Shown here in pieces: positions 25,223 to 35,329 of a stretch of DNA of 38,255 nucleotides (position 1 is its first letter; every line of letters begins with the position of its first letter). The DNA is from an uncultured Hyphomicrobiales bacterium (GTDB taxonomy: Bacteria > Pseudomonadota > Alphaproteobacteria > Rhizobiales > Aestuariivirgaceae). The notes under the pieces are model-generated. The model saw nothing but the letters and a program-made list of their open reading frames with translations, searched no databases and was not told the origin of the DNA. The translations under genes and the position numbers were made by a program. Location of the stretch: the NCBI GenBank assembly GCA_902826365.1, contig CADEEO010000004.1:1-38255 (forward strand), in the 5' to 3' direction.

Positions 25223-27313
25223 TCAACGGGTCAGGGCCATTTTCTTGCGCGGTTCCGGCACCACAACCCAGGGCCGGTTTCCGCTCGAACCACGGGCGGT
25301 GGTGATGGCAGTTGTGCCGCCCTCGATGACGATGGCATGGGACCCCATGCGCCAGACATCAAAGCGGTCGATGCGCGTCGGCACGGATTTGCAGGCACCG
25401 CGCAGGGGATAGGCGGCGATGATGATGTCGTGGCCGGTACAGGCGGGTTGGGCGCCCTCCCCGTCCAGAAAATACCCGATCACCTTGCCTTTGATCCCAC
25501 TGCGGCAGGAACGGGCCTCGCAGGTCCAGCCCGTCCGGGCTGCCGCCTGCTTGAAGGCTACTTCCTCGCCATTGGCCTGTAGCCATTTCTCGGCGGCAAA
25601 GCGGCCCCGGTGCTGGTTGGCAAATACCAGTTCGCCGCTGCTATTGCGGAACGCCGTATTGGCGGCGGTGCGTTCAATCAGGAGGTCGGGGAAGCCGTTG
25701 AACTGCGCCAACACAAATCCGGCGATCAAAAGAATGCCGCCGGCATATTTGGCCTGGCGGCTGGCCAAGCATAGAATTGAGGCCCCCAGGGCAAGGGCAA
25801 TGGCGCTCGCCAGCGGCACCTGGGGGATGACGCGCTGGGCACCGGGCAAAGCCGCCACCTGATCGGAAATGCTGAGTACCGTTTCCAGTCCCTTGCCCAG
25901 AACGGCAAGCGGCCACTCCTCAAGCCCCAGGGGCATCAGCACGACACTCAGCACGGCAAAGGGCATGACCGCGAGGCTGATCACCGGAATGGCCAAGCCA
26001 TTGGCCAGAACGCCATAGGGCGCCAGCCTGCCGAAGTGATAGGCGGCGGGAATGGAGGAGAAGCTGCCGGCGATCAACGTGGTGAGGATAGAGGCCAGGG
26101 CGATCTTGTAGAGCTTGCGCGTGTAGTAAACCTTGCGGCTTTCGACCTTGTATTCCTGCTCCGGCTTCGGCCGGTTCCAGTACTCAAAAAACGCCGCAAG
26201 GCCCATGACCGCCATGAAGGACATCTGGAAACTGGCCTGAATGGCTGACTCCGGCTGCAGAATGAGAATGAGCAAGGCCGCGAGCGCCAGGTTGCGGAGC
26301 GAGATGGCAGGCCTATCCACGATGATCGCCAGGAAGACGACGGCGAGCATGATATAGGAGCGCTGGGTGGCAGCGCCAGAACCGGCCAGCAGCATATAGG
26401 CAAAACCAAAGACCAGGGCCACCGCAGCCGCCCATTTCTTTATCGGCCACTGCTGGGCCACGCTGGGGAAGAGCGCCAGAAAGGCCCGGACGATCCAGAA
26501 CACGCCGCCCGCGGCCAGCGACATGTGCAAGCCGGAAATTGAAAGGATATGGGCGAGCCCTGATATCTGCAGGCTTTTGTTGACATCCTTGGGGATGGAG
26601 GCGCGTTCGCCGGTGATCATGGCTTCGGCGAAGGCGGCAATGGTTCCCTCCAGGTGCTGGCGGATGCGGGCGCCGATGTCCTGACGCAAATTATGCAAGG
26701 CGCCGGAGAGCCACAAGGAGGGTGATGAAGTGCTGCCAAGCGTATCTATTTTTGAAGTGACACGGCCGGCGCCGCCGATGCCTTGAAAGTAGAGCTGCCG
26801 GCCATAATCGAAACCACCGGGCATGGTGGGTGAGGCTATGGGAGCAAGCCTGGCCTTGAAGGCGATCCGGGCGCCAATTGGTGGTTCGCCATTCTTGAGC
26901 GAGTTTGACAGGCGCAGGCGGCGCGGCAATTGCGCGGTGGTCATGCCTTCGATTTTATCGGGTTCGAGAATGATCGTGGCGCGCCGTTCGGAAGCGCGCT
27001 CCACATCATGGACAATGCCGCTCACGACAATTTCGCCCGTGGTCGCTTTCAACAGCGGTGTTGCAATGATTTCAGCGCGGGTTTTCGCCAGCACGAATCC
27101 GCTGAAAAGGATGGCCAGCAGGATTATTCCCATGCGGCCGCGGGCTTTCCAGAACAGGATGATGGCTATCAGTGCGAAGAAAATAGTAATTGACAGCCCG
27201 GGCTCCCGCGGCAGGGCAAAATAGGTCCAGATGCCGAAGGTGAGTGCCACCGGAGCCCAAAGAACCGTGGCACCGAGCTGCGCTTCCCACAGTTCCTGCA
27301 GCTTTCCCCACAC
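25223..27313 (-). CDS. comEC: ComEC/Rec2-family DNA uptake channel protein
   Basis: This 696-aa polytopic membrane protein forms the inner-membrane channel for single-stranded DNA uptake in natural transformation. An N-terminal DUF4131 region with three helices comes first, then an OB-like soluble stretch (residues about 90-195, [26 protein letters not shown]). The competence domain follows, with [36 protein letters not shown] and many helices. The C-terminal 150 residues do not show the HxHxDH metallo-beta-lactamase motif, so the nuclease-like domain of Bacillus ComEC is absent, as in many alphaproteobacteria. The GTG start at 27313 has GAGGG about 8 bases upstream. It is divergent from gltX. 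Confidence 0.9.
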   Translation of the reverse strand: MWGKLQELWEAQLGATVLWAPVALTFGIWTYFALPREPGLSITIFFALIAIILFWKARGRMGIILLAILFSGFVLAKTRAEIIATPLLKATTGEIVVSGIVHDVERASERRATIILEPDKIEGMTTAQLPRRLRLSNSLKNGEPPIGARIAFKARLAPIASPTMPGGFDYGRQLYFQGIGGAGRVTSKIDTLGSTSSPSLWLSGALHNLRQDIGARIRQHLEGTIAAFAEAMITGERASIPKDVNKSLQISGLAHILSISGLHMSLAAGGVFWIVRAFLALFPSVAQQWPIKKWAAAVALVFGFAYMLLAGSGAATQRSYIMLAVVFLAIIVDRPAISLRNLALAALLILILQPESAIQASFQMSFMAVMGLAAFFEYWNRPKPEQEYKVESRKVYYTRKLYKIALASILTTLIAGSFSSIPAAYHFGRLAPYGVLANGLAIPVISLAVMPFAVLSVVLMPLGLEEWPLAVLGKGLETVLSISDQVAALPGAQRVIPQVPLASAIALALGASILCLASRQAKYAGGILLIAGFVLAQFNGFPDLLIERTAANTAFRNSSGELVFANQHRGRFAAEKWLQANGEEVAFKQAAARTGWTCEARSCRSGIKGKVIGYFLDGEGAQPACTGHDIIIAAYPLRGACKSVPTRIDRFDVWRMGSHAIVIEGGTTAITTARGSSGNRPWVVVPEPRKKMALTR

Positions 27314-27413
27314 CTTTGCGCCCTCTTACGCGCCCCAAAAGCTTGTGCTATTTGCCTTCGTCCAAGCCTTCGGGCAGCATCCCCGCCACCAGCCTACAAG
27401 GAAAACGGTGTTC

Positions 27414-28835
27414 ATGTCATCGCCCGTCGTTACCCGCTTTGCCCCCTCGCCCACCGGTTACCTGCATATCGGCGGGGCGCGCACGGCCCTGTTCAATTGG
27501 GCGTATGCGAAGCACGTGGGCGGCAAGATGCTTTTGCGCATCGAGGACACGGACCGCGAACGCTCAACCGAGGCGGCCATCGACGCCATCATCGCCGGCA
27601 TGACGTGGCTTGGTTTGACCTGGGACGGCGAGGCGGTTTCGCAGCACGCCCGTGGGCCACGCCACCGTGAAGTGGCCGAGCAGCTCCTGGCCAAGGGCCA
27701 TGCCTATCGTTGCTATTGCAGCCCGCAGGAACTGGAGGCCATGCGGGCCAAGGCGGAAGCCGAGAAGCGGCCTATCCGCTATGATGGAACCTGGCGCGAC
27801 CGCGACCCGAAGGAAGCTCCAGCGGGCGTGAAGCCCGTGATCCGGTTCAAGTCACCGCAGGAAGGCGAAACCTTCATCACTGACAATGCGCAGGGCCGCG
27901 TGGTGTTCGCCAACCGGGATCTGGATGACCTCATCATCCTTCGTTCCGACGGCAACCCCACCTATAATCTTTCGGTGGTGGTTGATGACCATGACATGGG
28001 GGTGACCCATATCATCCGCGGGGTTGACCATCTCACCAATGCGGCACGGCAAACGCAAATCTATCTGGCCATGGGCTGGGCCGTGCCGAACATGACGCAT
28101 GTGCCGCTCATCCACGGGCCGGACGGGGCCAAACTTTCCAAACGCCATGGGGCGCTGGGGGTGGAAGCTTACCGCGCCATGGGATACCTGCCTGCTGCCT
28201 TGCGCAATTACCTTGCGCGGCTGGGCTGGAGTCATGGCGACGAGGAGATTTTCTCCACGGCACAGTTGGTGGAATGGTTTGATCTCGGCAGTATCGGGAA
28301 GTCTCCGGCACGGTTTGATTTTGCCAAGCTTGAGAATCTCAATGGCCACTACATCCGCCACTTGGACGATGCTTCACTGATGGACGCGTTCATTGCATTT
28401 CTTCCATATACGGACGGTGGCGGCGAGATGCTGGCACGGCTTGATGATGCGAAGCGCGGGCAGTTGCGCAAGGCCATGGCTGGCCTCAAGGAGCGGGCCA
28501 AGACTTTGGTGGAGCTCAAAACCGGTGCTGCGTTTCTGTTTGCCGCGCGGCCGCTGGCCATGGATGAGAAAGCCAAGCAGATCATCGCCGATAGCGGCAG
28601 GGCTGCCTTGCGGGAACTAAAACCGGTTCTTGAAGCTTGCGTTGACTGGACGGCAGGCGTGCTTGAAGCCGCAGTCAAAGCCCATGCGGAGAAAAACGGC
28701 ATTAAACTGGGCAAGTTCGCGCAACCCCTGCGTGCCGCACTCACCGGCACATCAACCTCGCCGCCCATATTCGATGTGCTGGACGTGCTGGGGCGGGAGG
28801 AAGCCATGGCGCGGATCAACGATCTGTTGAATTGA
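27414..28835 (+). CDS. gltX: Glutamyl-tRNA synthetase
   Basis: This 473-aa class I synthetase charges tRNA-Glu. The HIGH signature appears as HIGG at 18-21 ([16 protein letters not shown]), and the KMSKS loop appears as KLSKR at 240-244 ([10 protein letters not shown]). The alpha-helical anticodon-binding domain fills the C-terminal third. Alphaproteobacteria often have two GltX paralogues, one of which also charges tRNA-Gln for the amidation route. Which one this is cannot be decided here. I chose ATG 27414 because AAGGAA lies 10 bases upstream. The frame extends further 5' without conservation. It is followed by gltA. Confidence 0.95.
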   Translation: MSSPVVTRFAPSPTGYLHIGGARTALFNWAYAKHVGGKMLLRIEDTDRERSTEAAIDAIIAGMTWLGLTWDGEAVSQHARGPRHREVAEQLLAKGHAYRCYCSPQELEAMRAKAEAEKRPIRYDGTWRDRDPKEAPAGVKPVIRFKSPQEGETFITDNAQGRVVFANRDLDDLIILRSDGNPTYNLSVVVDDHDMGVTHIIRGVDHLTNAARQTQIYLAMGWAVPNMTHVPLIHGPDGAKLSKRHGALGVEAYRAMGYLPAALRNYLARLGWSHGDEEIFSTAQLVEWFDLGSIGKSPARFDFAKLENLNGHYIRHLDDASLMDAFIAFLPYTDGGGEMLARLDDAKRGQLRKAMAGLKERAKTLVELKTGAAFLFAARPLAMDEKAKQIIADSGRAALRELKPVLEACVDWTAGVLEAAVKAHAEKNGIKLGKFAQPLRAALTGTSTSPPIFDVLDVLGREEAMARINDLLN

Positions 28836-28840
28836 CCTTT

Positions 28841-28873
28841 TTGCTGCGCTGCAATAAGCTCTTGTAATATAAA
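28841..28873 (+). promoter_or_regulatory. Candidate gltA promoter
   Basis: In the 52-base gap between gltX and gltA, TTGCTG (28841-28846) lies 18 bases before TAATAT (28865-28870). TATAAA (28868-28873) overlaps it as an alternative -10 with five of six consensus matches. The region is much more AT-rich than the flanking genes. The transcript start would fall only a few bases before the ribosome binding site GAGAGG at 28876, which weakens the call. Confidence 0.35.
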
Positions 28874-28887
28874 TTGAGAGGTCCTTG

Positions 28888-30189
28888 ATGTCTGACGCAG
28901 AACCTTCGGCAAAGCTTACATTCAAGGGAAAAACCCATGATTTGCCAGTGATCAAGGGGGCGCTTGGGCCCGATGTCATCGACATCAGCAAGCTTTATGC
29001 GGATGGCAAGGTCTTCACCTTCGATCCGGGTTATACTTCAACGGCGTCCTGCGAATCCAAGATCACCTACATTGACGGCGATGAAGGCGTCTTGCTGCAC
29101 CGCGGTTACCCTATTGACCAGCTCGCCGAAAACGGCGACTTCATCGAGACCTGCTATCTGCTCTATTACGGCGAATTGCCGAACCAGGCCCAGCGCCGCT
29201 CATTCGAGCATGCCATTACGCACCACACGATGATCCACGAACAGATGGCCCGATTTTTCCAAGGCTTCCGGCGCGATGCCCACCCCATGGCAGTCATGGT
29301 CGCGGTTGTCGGCGCCATGTCGGCTTTCTACCATGATTCAACCGACATCGACGACCCGCGGCAGCGCGAAATTGCTTCGCACCGGATGATTGCCAAGCTG
29401 CCGACGATCGCAGCGATGGCCTACAAATATCACATCGGTCAGCCGTTTGTTTATCCGCGCAATGAACTGTCATACGCCGCCAATTTCCTGCACATGTGCT
29501 TTGCGGTGCCGTGCGAAGAATACAAGGTGAACCCCATTCTGGCGCGGGCCATGGACCGCATCTTCATCCTGCATGCCGATCATGAGCAGAATGCCTCGAC
29601 CTCAACCGTGAGGCTGGCCGGTTCCTCTGGCGCAAATCCCTTTGCCTGCATTGCGGCGGGCATTGCCTGCCTGTGGGGACCGGCGCATGGCGGCGCGAAC
29701 GAGGCGGCTCTTAAAATGCTGGGAGAAATTGGCACGGTCGACAAGATTCCGGCCTTCATTGAAAAGGTGAAGGACAAGAGTTCGCACGTCAGGCTGATGG
29801 GTTTCGGCCACCGGGTTTACAAGAACTACGACCCCCGCGCCAAGATAATGCAGCAAACCGCCCATGAGGTTCTCTCCGAGCTTGGCATCAAGGATGATCC
29901 GCTGCTTGACGTGGCGCGCGAACTGGAGCGGGTTGCCCTGAACGACAAGTATTTTGTTGACCGCAAGCTTTATCCCAATGTGGATTTCTATTCCGGCATC
30001 ACCTTGCGGGCCCTTGGCTTTCCGACCTCAATGTTCACGGTGCTCTTTGCATTAGCCCGCACGGTTGGCTGGATATCCCAGTGGAAGGAAATGATCGAGG
30101 ATCCGAGCCAGCGCATTGGCCGGCCGCGCCAACTCTATAACGGGCCGCAGAAGCGCGACTATATTCCGATCAGCAAGCGCGGAAAGTAG
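28888..30189 (+). CDS. gltA: Citrate synthase, type II
   Basis: This 433-aa enzyme condenses acetyl-CoA and oxaloacetate, the entry step of the citric acid cycle. The catalytic triad lies at about H267 (AHGGANEA), H308 ([14 protein letters not shown]) and D366 (NVDFYSGI), matching H264, H305 and D362 of E. coli. [14 protein letters not shown] at about 229 is a further family mark. The length and N-terminal beta domain ([20 protein letters not shown]) fit the NADH-sensitive type II group. ATG 28888 has GAGAGG 6 bases upstream. A TTG one codon earlier is unlikely. It converges on fabZ with 8 bases between the stops and no terminator. Confidence 0.97.
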   Translation: MSDAEPSAKLTFKGKTHDLPVIKGALGPDVIDISKLYADGKVFTFDPGYTSTASCESKITYIDGDEGVLLHRGYPIDQLAENGDFIETCYLLYYGELPNQAQRRSFEHAITHHTMIHEQMARFFQGFRRDAHPMAVMVAVVGAMSAFYHDSTDIDDPRQREIASHRMIAKLPTIAAMAYKYHIGQPFVYPRNELSYAANFLHMCFAVPCEEYKVNPILARAMDRIFILHADHEQNASTSTVRLAGSSGANPFACIAAGIACLWGPAHGGANEAALKMLGEIGTVDKIPAFIEKVKDKSSHVRLMGFGHRVYKNYDPRAKIMQQTAHEVLSELGIKDDPLLDVARELERVALNDKYFVDRKLYPNVDFYSGITLRALGFPTSMFTVLFALARTVGWISQWKEMIEDPSQRIGRPRQLYNGPQKRDYIPISKRGK

Positions 30190-30197
30190 GAAGCCGC

Positions 30198-30668
30198 TTA
30201 GCGCTCATTCATCAGCATGGCGCCGATTTCAGCCTCGGCAACTTTCTTGCCATCGACGTGGGCCTCAGCCCAGTATTTCCACACGGGCGCCCGCTTGTTT
30301 GAAAGCTTGACGTGAAAGTGGACGACGTCGCCGGGCAGCACGGGCTTCCTGAAGCGGGCCTTGTCGATGGACATGAAGAATACCAGTTTGCCGGCGTGGG
30401 CGTCGCCCAGATGGTTCAGCACCAGGGCGCCCGCGGCCTGGGCCATGGCTTCAACCAGCAACACGCCGGGCATCACGGGCTTTCCGGGAAAATGGCCTTG
30501 GAAGAATGGCTCGTTGATGGTGACGTTCTTGATCGCCGTGCCTGACTCTTCACCATCCATGTCAATCATCTTGTCGATGAGAAGGAAGGGATAGCGGTGC
30601 GGCAGCAGCTTCATGATGCGGGCGATGTCGGCGCTCATCAGGGTTTTCGCCGGTGTGTCTTCAGCCAT
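30198..30668 (-). CDS. fabZ: 3-hydroxyacyl-[acyl-carrier-protein] dehydratase
   Basis: This 156-aa hot-dog fold enzyme dehydrates 3-hydroxyacyl-ACP in fatty acid elongation, and its substrate pool is shared with lipid A synthesis. Catalytic residues are H59 ([16 protein letters not shown]) and E73 ([10 protein letters not shown]). [12 protein letters not shown] at about 21-32 is the usual N-terminal mark. It normally sits between lpxD and lpxA, but here bamA is directly upstream and gltA directly downstream. A hairpin separates it from bamA, so it may have its own promoter. Confidence 0.96.
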   Translation of the reverse strand: MAEDTPAKTLMSADIARIMKLLPHRYPFLLIDKMIDMDGEESGTAIKNVTINEPFFQGHFPGKPVMPGVLLVEAMAQAAGALVLNHLGDAHAGKLVFFMSIDKARFRKPVLPGDVVHFHVKLSNKRAPVWKYWAEAHVDGKKVAEAEIGAMLMNER

Positions 30669-30688
30669 GCTGCCATTCCCATAAAGAT

Positions 30689-30713
30689 TCGGACGGCCTT
30701 TGGGGCCGTCCGA
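30689..30713 (-). terminator. Terminator-like hairpin between bamA and fabZ
   Basis: A 10-base perfect stem, TCGGACGGCC (30689-30698) with GGCCGTCCGA (30704-30713), has a 5-base loop. It lies 28 bases after the bamA stop. The downstream tract on the minus strand reads AATCTTTAT, which is a weak uridine run. It could act as a partial terminator or a processing site rather than a full stop. Confidence 0.5.
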
Positions 30714-30741
30714 TTGACTTTAGCACCGCAATTCCAAAGGT

Positions 30742-33096
30742 CTAGAAGCGCGATCCGATGGAGAAGCGGAACCACTCAGTTTCATCATACTTGGCTTTCA
30801 TGATCGGATAAGCCACTTCAAAACGGAGCGGGCCAAAAGGCGACTGCCAGATGAGGCCGGCACCTACCGAGGCTCGGAAGGCCATGGTGTCGAATACGGT
30901 GCAGTTTTTGGTCCCAGAGCCCACGTCGCAGGGAGCAACGCCCTTCACCACTGAATCTTCCGGTGTCCCGAACACCGTGCCAAAATCGGTGAATGCCGCG
31001 CCTTCGATGCCCCATTGCTCAGGCAGGCCTACCGGGAAGGTCAACTCGGCCGTGCCTATTGCATAGCTCTGGGCGCCAATCGCGTCAGTATTATCGTCAT
31101 TGCCATTTTGCCTTGGACCTACGCCTGACTGGGCAAATCCACGGAAGCTCTCAGATCCCTTGAAGAAACGGTCCTGCAACGGAACATCCTTTCCGTTGAA
31201 GGCCTCGATATGGCCCGCGTTGCCTTCAAGCTTCAAAATGATCGATTCTTCATAAAGTGGCAGGAAGTACCAGCCATGGGCCTCAACGCGGCCATAGTAA
31301 GTGTCACCACCAAGGCCAGCAAGCTCTGATTCCAGCTGGCCCCTGAAGCCCAGTGTGGGGCGGATAGGACTGTCGAGATCATCCCACGTATAGGTCGCGC
31401 CGATTGAAGACTTTATGCTTGAGCCTTCCTGGGCAATGATCGCGGGAGACGCATGCTCCTCATCAATTCCCGATACATCACGATAAGCCAAGGTATATTT
31501 GAACCCAACGGAAGAATACTCGTCGAGCTTGAAACCGACACGCAAAGCGCCACCGATGTTCGTGCTTCGATAGGATGAAGTTGATTTATTGTCCGTTTTG
31601 GTGGCAAAAACATCGACACCGGTCGAAATCGGCATGCCCATGAAATAAGGCTCGGTGAAGCTGAAATCAACCTGTTGCCGTTTGAAGCTGAGGGTCGTAT
31701 TCAGCTTCATGTACTGGCCGCGGCCCAACAGGTTCCGCTCACTCAACTCAACTGATCCTATGACCTGTTCGGCGGTCGAGTAACCCACCGAGAAGCTGAT
31801 CTTGCCGGTTGATTTTTCCTGTACGACCACGATGAGGTTGATCTTGTCCGGGGCGGAACCCTCTTCTTCCTGGAAATCGATCTTGTCAAAGAAATCGAGC
31901 GATGTCAGGCGGCGACGGGCGCGTTCGATGAGGGTGCGGTTGAACGCGTCACCTTCATAAATCAGCAGCTCGCGGCGAATAACCTCATCAAGAGTACGGG
32001 TATTGCCCTCAATAATGATCTGCTCGACGTAGGCGCGGCGCCCTTCCTCGATATTGTAATTGATGTTCAGGGAGCCCTGCCCCACATTGCGGTCAACCTT
32101 GGGTTCAACCTTGGCAAAGACAAAGCCCTGCCTGCTGGCCTCAAGCGCCAGATTCTCCACGGTCTTGTCCACCTTGGTCGCATTATAATCATCGCCGACA
32201 CCGGTTTTGATTACCTCTTTCAGCTTTTCAGGATCCAGATTGGCATTGCCAATGTTCACGGCAACATCGGCAATCGTATAGCGCGGCCCTTCTTCAACAC
32301 TGAAAGCTATTTCAAAGTAGTCGCCATCGGGCGAAAGCTGCACATCGGCGGAAATAATGTTAAAATCCGCATAGCCATGCCTCAGGTAATGGCGGCGCAG
32401 CAGCTCCTTGTCATATTCCAGGCGATCAGGATCATAAGTATTGTTCTTCTGGAAAAAATTCCACCAGCTATCTTCAGCGGTGCCAATCACGCCGCGCAAT
32501 GTGCCGTCACTAAAAGCTTCATTGCCGGTGAAACTGATCGTCTTGACCGTGGTTTCCGAACCTTCGGTCACCTCAAACACAAGGTTGATGCGATTCTCGG
32601 GCAAACGAATGAGCTTGGGCGCAACGCGGACATTGTAATAACCGGATTTCTGATAAAGCGCCAAGACCCGCTGGGTATCGCTTCGCACCCGCGCCTTGGT
32701 GAAAATCATGCGTTCGCGGACCTCAACTTCCTTCGCCAGGGCCGCGTCATCAATCTCCTTGTTACCCTCAAAATTGACCTGGTTTATGAGCGGATTTTCC
32801 TCCAGCTTGATGACCAGGGTACTGCCACGCTGGAACATCTGGACATCGGAGAACAGTCCCGTCTGGAACAGGACCTTTATCGACTCGTCGATTTTTTCCG
32901 GATCGAACTCCTCGCCCCGTGAAAACTGCAGGTAAGAAAGGACGGTTTCCTCCTCAACCCGCTGATTGCCTTCAATTCTAATCTGGGCAATGGTTTCGGC
33001 ATGGGCCGAGACTGTCCAGCCCGATGGCAAAGCCACGGGCATGACGAAGCACAGAACGAGGCTCAGCAGTGCCAGACAGAAAAGCTTAATACGCAT
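30742..33096 (-). CDS. bamA: Outer membrane protein assembly factor BamA
   Basis: This 784-aa outer-membrane protein is the central subunit of the BAM complex, which folds beta-barrel proteins into the outer membrane. A signal peptide of about 33 residues ends in SAHA before ETIAQIRIEGNQRVEEETV, the start of the first of five POTRA domains. The C-terminal 350 residues form the 16-strand barrel, with the conserved FRGF motif (SESFRGFAQSGVGPR) in the lid loop and a terminal phenylalanine (FSIGSRF). I chose ATG 33096 because it starts the signal peptide with a basic residue. A GTG at 33132 would add 12 residues. It lies 106 bases after rseP. Confidence 0.95.
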   Translation of the reverse strand: MRIKLFCLALLSLVLCFVMPVALPSGWTVSAHAETIAQIRIEGNQRVEEETVLSYLQFSRGEEFDPEKIDESIKVLFQTGLFSDVQMFQRGSTLVIKLEENPLINQVNFEGNKEIDDAALAKEVEVRERMIFTKARVRSDTQRVLALYQKSGYYNVRVAPKLIRLPENRINLVFEVTEGSETTVKTISFTGNEAFSDGTLRGVIGTAEDSWWNFFQKNNTYDPDRLEYDKELLRRHYLRHGYADFNIISADVQLSPDGDYFEIAFSVEEGPRYTIADVAVNIGNANLDPEKLKEVIKTGVGDDYNATKVDKTVENLALEASRQGFVFAKVEPKVDRNVGQGSLNINYNIEEGRRAYVEQIIIEGNTRTLDEVIRRELLIYEGDAFNRTLIERARRRLTSLDFFDKIDFQEEEGSAPDKINLIVVVQEKSTGKISFSVGYSTAEQVIGSVELSERNLLGRGQYMKLNTTLSFKRQQVDFSFTEPYFMGMPISTGVDVFATKTDNKSTSSYRSTNIGGALRVGFKLDEYSSVGFKYTLAYRDVSGIDEEHASPAIIAQEGSSIKSSIGATYTWDDLDSPIRPTLGFRGQLESELAGLGGDTYYGRVEAHGWYFLPLYEESIILKLEGNAGHIEAFNGKDVPLQDRFFKGSESFRGFAQSGVGPRQNGNDDNTDAIGAQSYAIGTAELTFPVGLPEQWGIEGAAFTDFGTVFGTPEDSVVKGVAPCDVGSGTKNCTVFDTMAFRASVGAGLIWQSPFGPLRFEVAYPIMKAKYDETEWFRFSIGSRF

Positions 33097-33202
33097 CAAA
33101 AGACCAATCTTCCCCAAATTCAGCCGTCCCACAAATCACTATCGCCCGAGGCAGGTTTTAACGTCTTTCAGCTGCTTTGCAAATGAAAGATAACCTTAAA
33201 TT

Positions 33203-34342
33203 TCAGCCCCCGACGATCATCGCAAATACCCGGGTCAGATCATTCCAAAAACCGAACGCCATGAGCATCGCGACAAGCGACAAACCTACCCTAAAACCCC
33301 ATTCCTGGGCCTGTTTTCCAAGCGGCTTCCCCGACACCGTTTCGATGGCGTAATAAACCAGATGGCCACCATCCAGCATCGGGATTGGAAACAGGTTAAT
33401 AAGCCCGACGCTGGTGGACAGGAAAGCAATGAAAATAGCGAATCGCAGGACGCCAGAGGACGCCGCATCGCCAGCCATTTTGGCAATTGAAACCGGGCCG
33501 CCTATTTGCTTCGAACTTTCCTGTCCGCGCACCAGCTTGCCGAGGTACTTAAAGGTTATGGCTACGATGCGCCATGTTTCGCCGGCGCCTTGAGAAATCG
33601 CGTCAGGTATTGAGATGCGCCGCAGTGGAGAGGCGACCGTGTCCTGCGGGGGAGAAATTCCCAAAAGCCCGCGTTTCGAGGTTCCGCCAAAGCCATCCGA
33701 TTCCTCAACGATACCCGCCACGATTTGCAGGCTGATGGGGGTTCCGTTCCGGTCGATTGTCACATTCAGCAGTTCTCCGCCGCGGAAAGAAACCGACTTT
33801 ATGATATCGCTAAACGTTTCGATTTTCTTGCCATCAATGGCGGCGATGAGATCGCCGCTCTTAATTCCGGCCTTTTCCGCGGCACTTCCCGCCTGCACCT
33901 CCCCGACACGCGGCTCATTCGCCGGGACGCCGACAAAGGCAAACACGCTGGCAAAAATCAGAATGGAGAGAATGAAATTGGCAATGGGGCCGGCCGCCAC
34001 GACAGCGGCGCGCTTCCATACGGGTTTGCCATGAAAATTGCCAGCTGTGCGGGTCAATTCAGGCTCAGGCGAGGCTTGCGGAAGGCTCGTCGGATTGGCA
34101 TCGCCTTCAAATTTCACGTAACCGCCAAACGGCAGCCAGCAGACCTTCCAGCGGGTGCCGTGCTTGTCGTTCCAGCCAAAGATTTCACGGCCAAAACCAA
34201 TGGAAAAAACTTCCACCGCTACGCCGCACCAGCGCGCCACCATGAAATGGCCAAGCTCATGAATGAAAACAATAATCGTGAGAGCGGCGATGAATGGAAG
34301 AAGATAGCCAAAGGGCAAGTGCACGTAGTTCAGAAATTCCAT
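33203..34342 (-). CDS. rseP: Site-2 intramembrane zinc metalloprotease RseP
   Basis: This 379-aa inner-membrane protease cleaves anti-sigma factors and remnant signal peptides within the membrane. HELGH at 28-32 lies in the first helix (IIVFIHELGHFMVARWCG), and the partner aspartate is in the LDGGHLVYY helix near the C-terminus. A single PDZ domain is seen (GSAAEKAGIKSGDLIAAIDGKKIETFSDI), whereas E. coli has two. I chose ATG 34342 (MEFLNYVHLPFG), with GGGACGG upstream. It is 156 bases after cdsA. In many relatives dxr fills this place. Confidence 0.94.
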   Translation of the reverse strand: MEFLNYVHLPFGYLLPFIAALTIIVFIHELGHFMVARWCGVAVEVFSIGFGREIFGWNDKHGTRWKVCWLPFGGYVKFEGDANPTSLPQASPEPELTRTAGNFHGKPVWKRAAVVAAGPIANFILSILIFASVFAFVGVPANEPRVGEVQAGSAAEKAGIKSGDLIAAIDGKKIETFSDIIKSVSFRGGELLNVTIDRNGTPISLQIVAGIVEESDGFGGTSKRGLLGISPPQDTVASPLRRISIPDAISQGAGETWRIVAITFKYLGKLVRGQESSKQIGGPVSIAKMAGDAASSGVLRFAIFIAFLSTSVGLINLFPIPMLDGGHLVYYAIETVSGKPLGKQAQEWGFRVGLSLVAMLMAFGFWNDLTRVFAMIVGG

Positions 34343-34450
34343 GGTCCGTCCCAACTCCCCAAACACTATTCAGACGGTCCTGCCTGAATTCCGTGTGCCC
34401 GACACAATACGCAAGGCTCGTGCCATAGCGGTCAGCGTGATTCACCGTTT

Positions 34451-34480
34451 ATTAACCACACAAGCCTGCATTTAAGTCAA
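34451..34480 (-). promoter_or_regulatory. Candidate promoter in front of rseP-bamA
   Basis: On the minus strand TTGACT (34480-34475) and GTTAAT (34456-34451) are 18 bases apart, each matching four or five of six consensus bases. They lie in an AT-rich 156-base gap between cdsA and rseP. It would let rseP-bamA be transcribed apart from the pyrH-frr-uppS-cdsA unit. Confidence 0.45.
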
Positions 34481-34498
34481 CATTTCGGCAAAATATGG

Positions 34499-35329
34499 TT
34501 ACCAGCGCAGCAGCCCGCGGGCGGCATTTGCCCCCTGCTCGTGAAAAACCCCGATTAGTGCCGCCGCCACGACAACGGCAATCAACCCATCCACCCGGTC
34601 GATAACCCCGCCATGGCCCGGAATGAGCCTGCCAGAGTCCTTAACCCCATGAAATCGCTTGAGCGATGACTCGAAAAGATCTCCGGCTTGCTCCACCACA
34701 GCCAAAACGCCCGCGAGGATGGCAAGGGTCCAAATGCCATTCAGTTGGGTCACGCAGGCAAAAATAAACGAGACTAGTGCACTTCCTGCCACAGCCCCGC
34801 CGAGACCGGCCCAGGTCTTCTTCGGCGAAATCACCGGGGCAAGCTTGGGGCCGCCAATGATGCGGCCGGCAAAATAGGCCAGAATATCGGCTGACCACAC
34901 GACCAGGAATATCCAAAGTATGGCGGCAAAGCCATAATGGGCATCACCACGCAGAAGAATGAGGGCAAGCGCCGGAAGCCCCACGTAGAAAATCCCGAAA
35001 TAACTCCATTTGTCGGCATCAGGATCTTCTTTGCGGGCCATGAATATTGAGACAAGGGCCAATCCCAAAATGACCAGCAGGGCAATTCCGATCCCCACCA
35101 TATCCGGCAAAACTGCGCCACAGAGGGCGGCACCCATATGCAGGGCGTATTGCACAAGATTTTTGGGATGAACCATTGAGGTCCATTCATGTGCGATCAG
35201 GCCCGCAAGCAACAACACGAAGGCCTTAAACCAGATTCCGCCAAACCACGCGCAGGCGATGACCGCCGGAATGAGCACCAGTGCAGAAGCCGTTCTGACG
35301 CCGAGGTCGCCCCACTTCGCCGATGTCAT
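34499..35329 (-). CDS. cdsA: Phosphatidate cytidylyltransferase
   Basis: This 276-aa inner-membrane enzyme makes CDP-diacylglycerol from phosphatidate and CTP, the common precursor of phospholipids (EC 2.7.7.41). About eight hydrophobic helices are seen. The family signature lies near residues 222-246 (SSLKRFHGVKDSGRLIPGHGG, then DRVD), and SPKKTWAGLGG is the conserved cytoplasmic loop before it. The start overlaps the uppS stop by four bases (ATGA), so the two are coupled. Confidence 0.95.
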   Translation of the reverse strand: MTSAKWGDLGVRTASALVLIPAVIACAWFGGIWFKAFVLLLAGLIAHEWTSMVHPKNLVQYALHMGAALCGAVLPDMVGIGIALLVILGLALVSIFMARKEDPDADKWSYFGIFYVGLPALALILLRGDAHYGFAAILWIFLVVWSADILAYFAGRIIGGPKLAPVISPKKTWAGLGGAVAGSALVSFIFACVTQLNGIWTLAILAGVLAVVEQAGDLFESSLKRFHGVKDSGRLIPGHGGVIDRVDGLIAVVVAAALIGVFHEQGANAARGLLRW

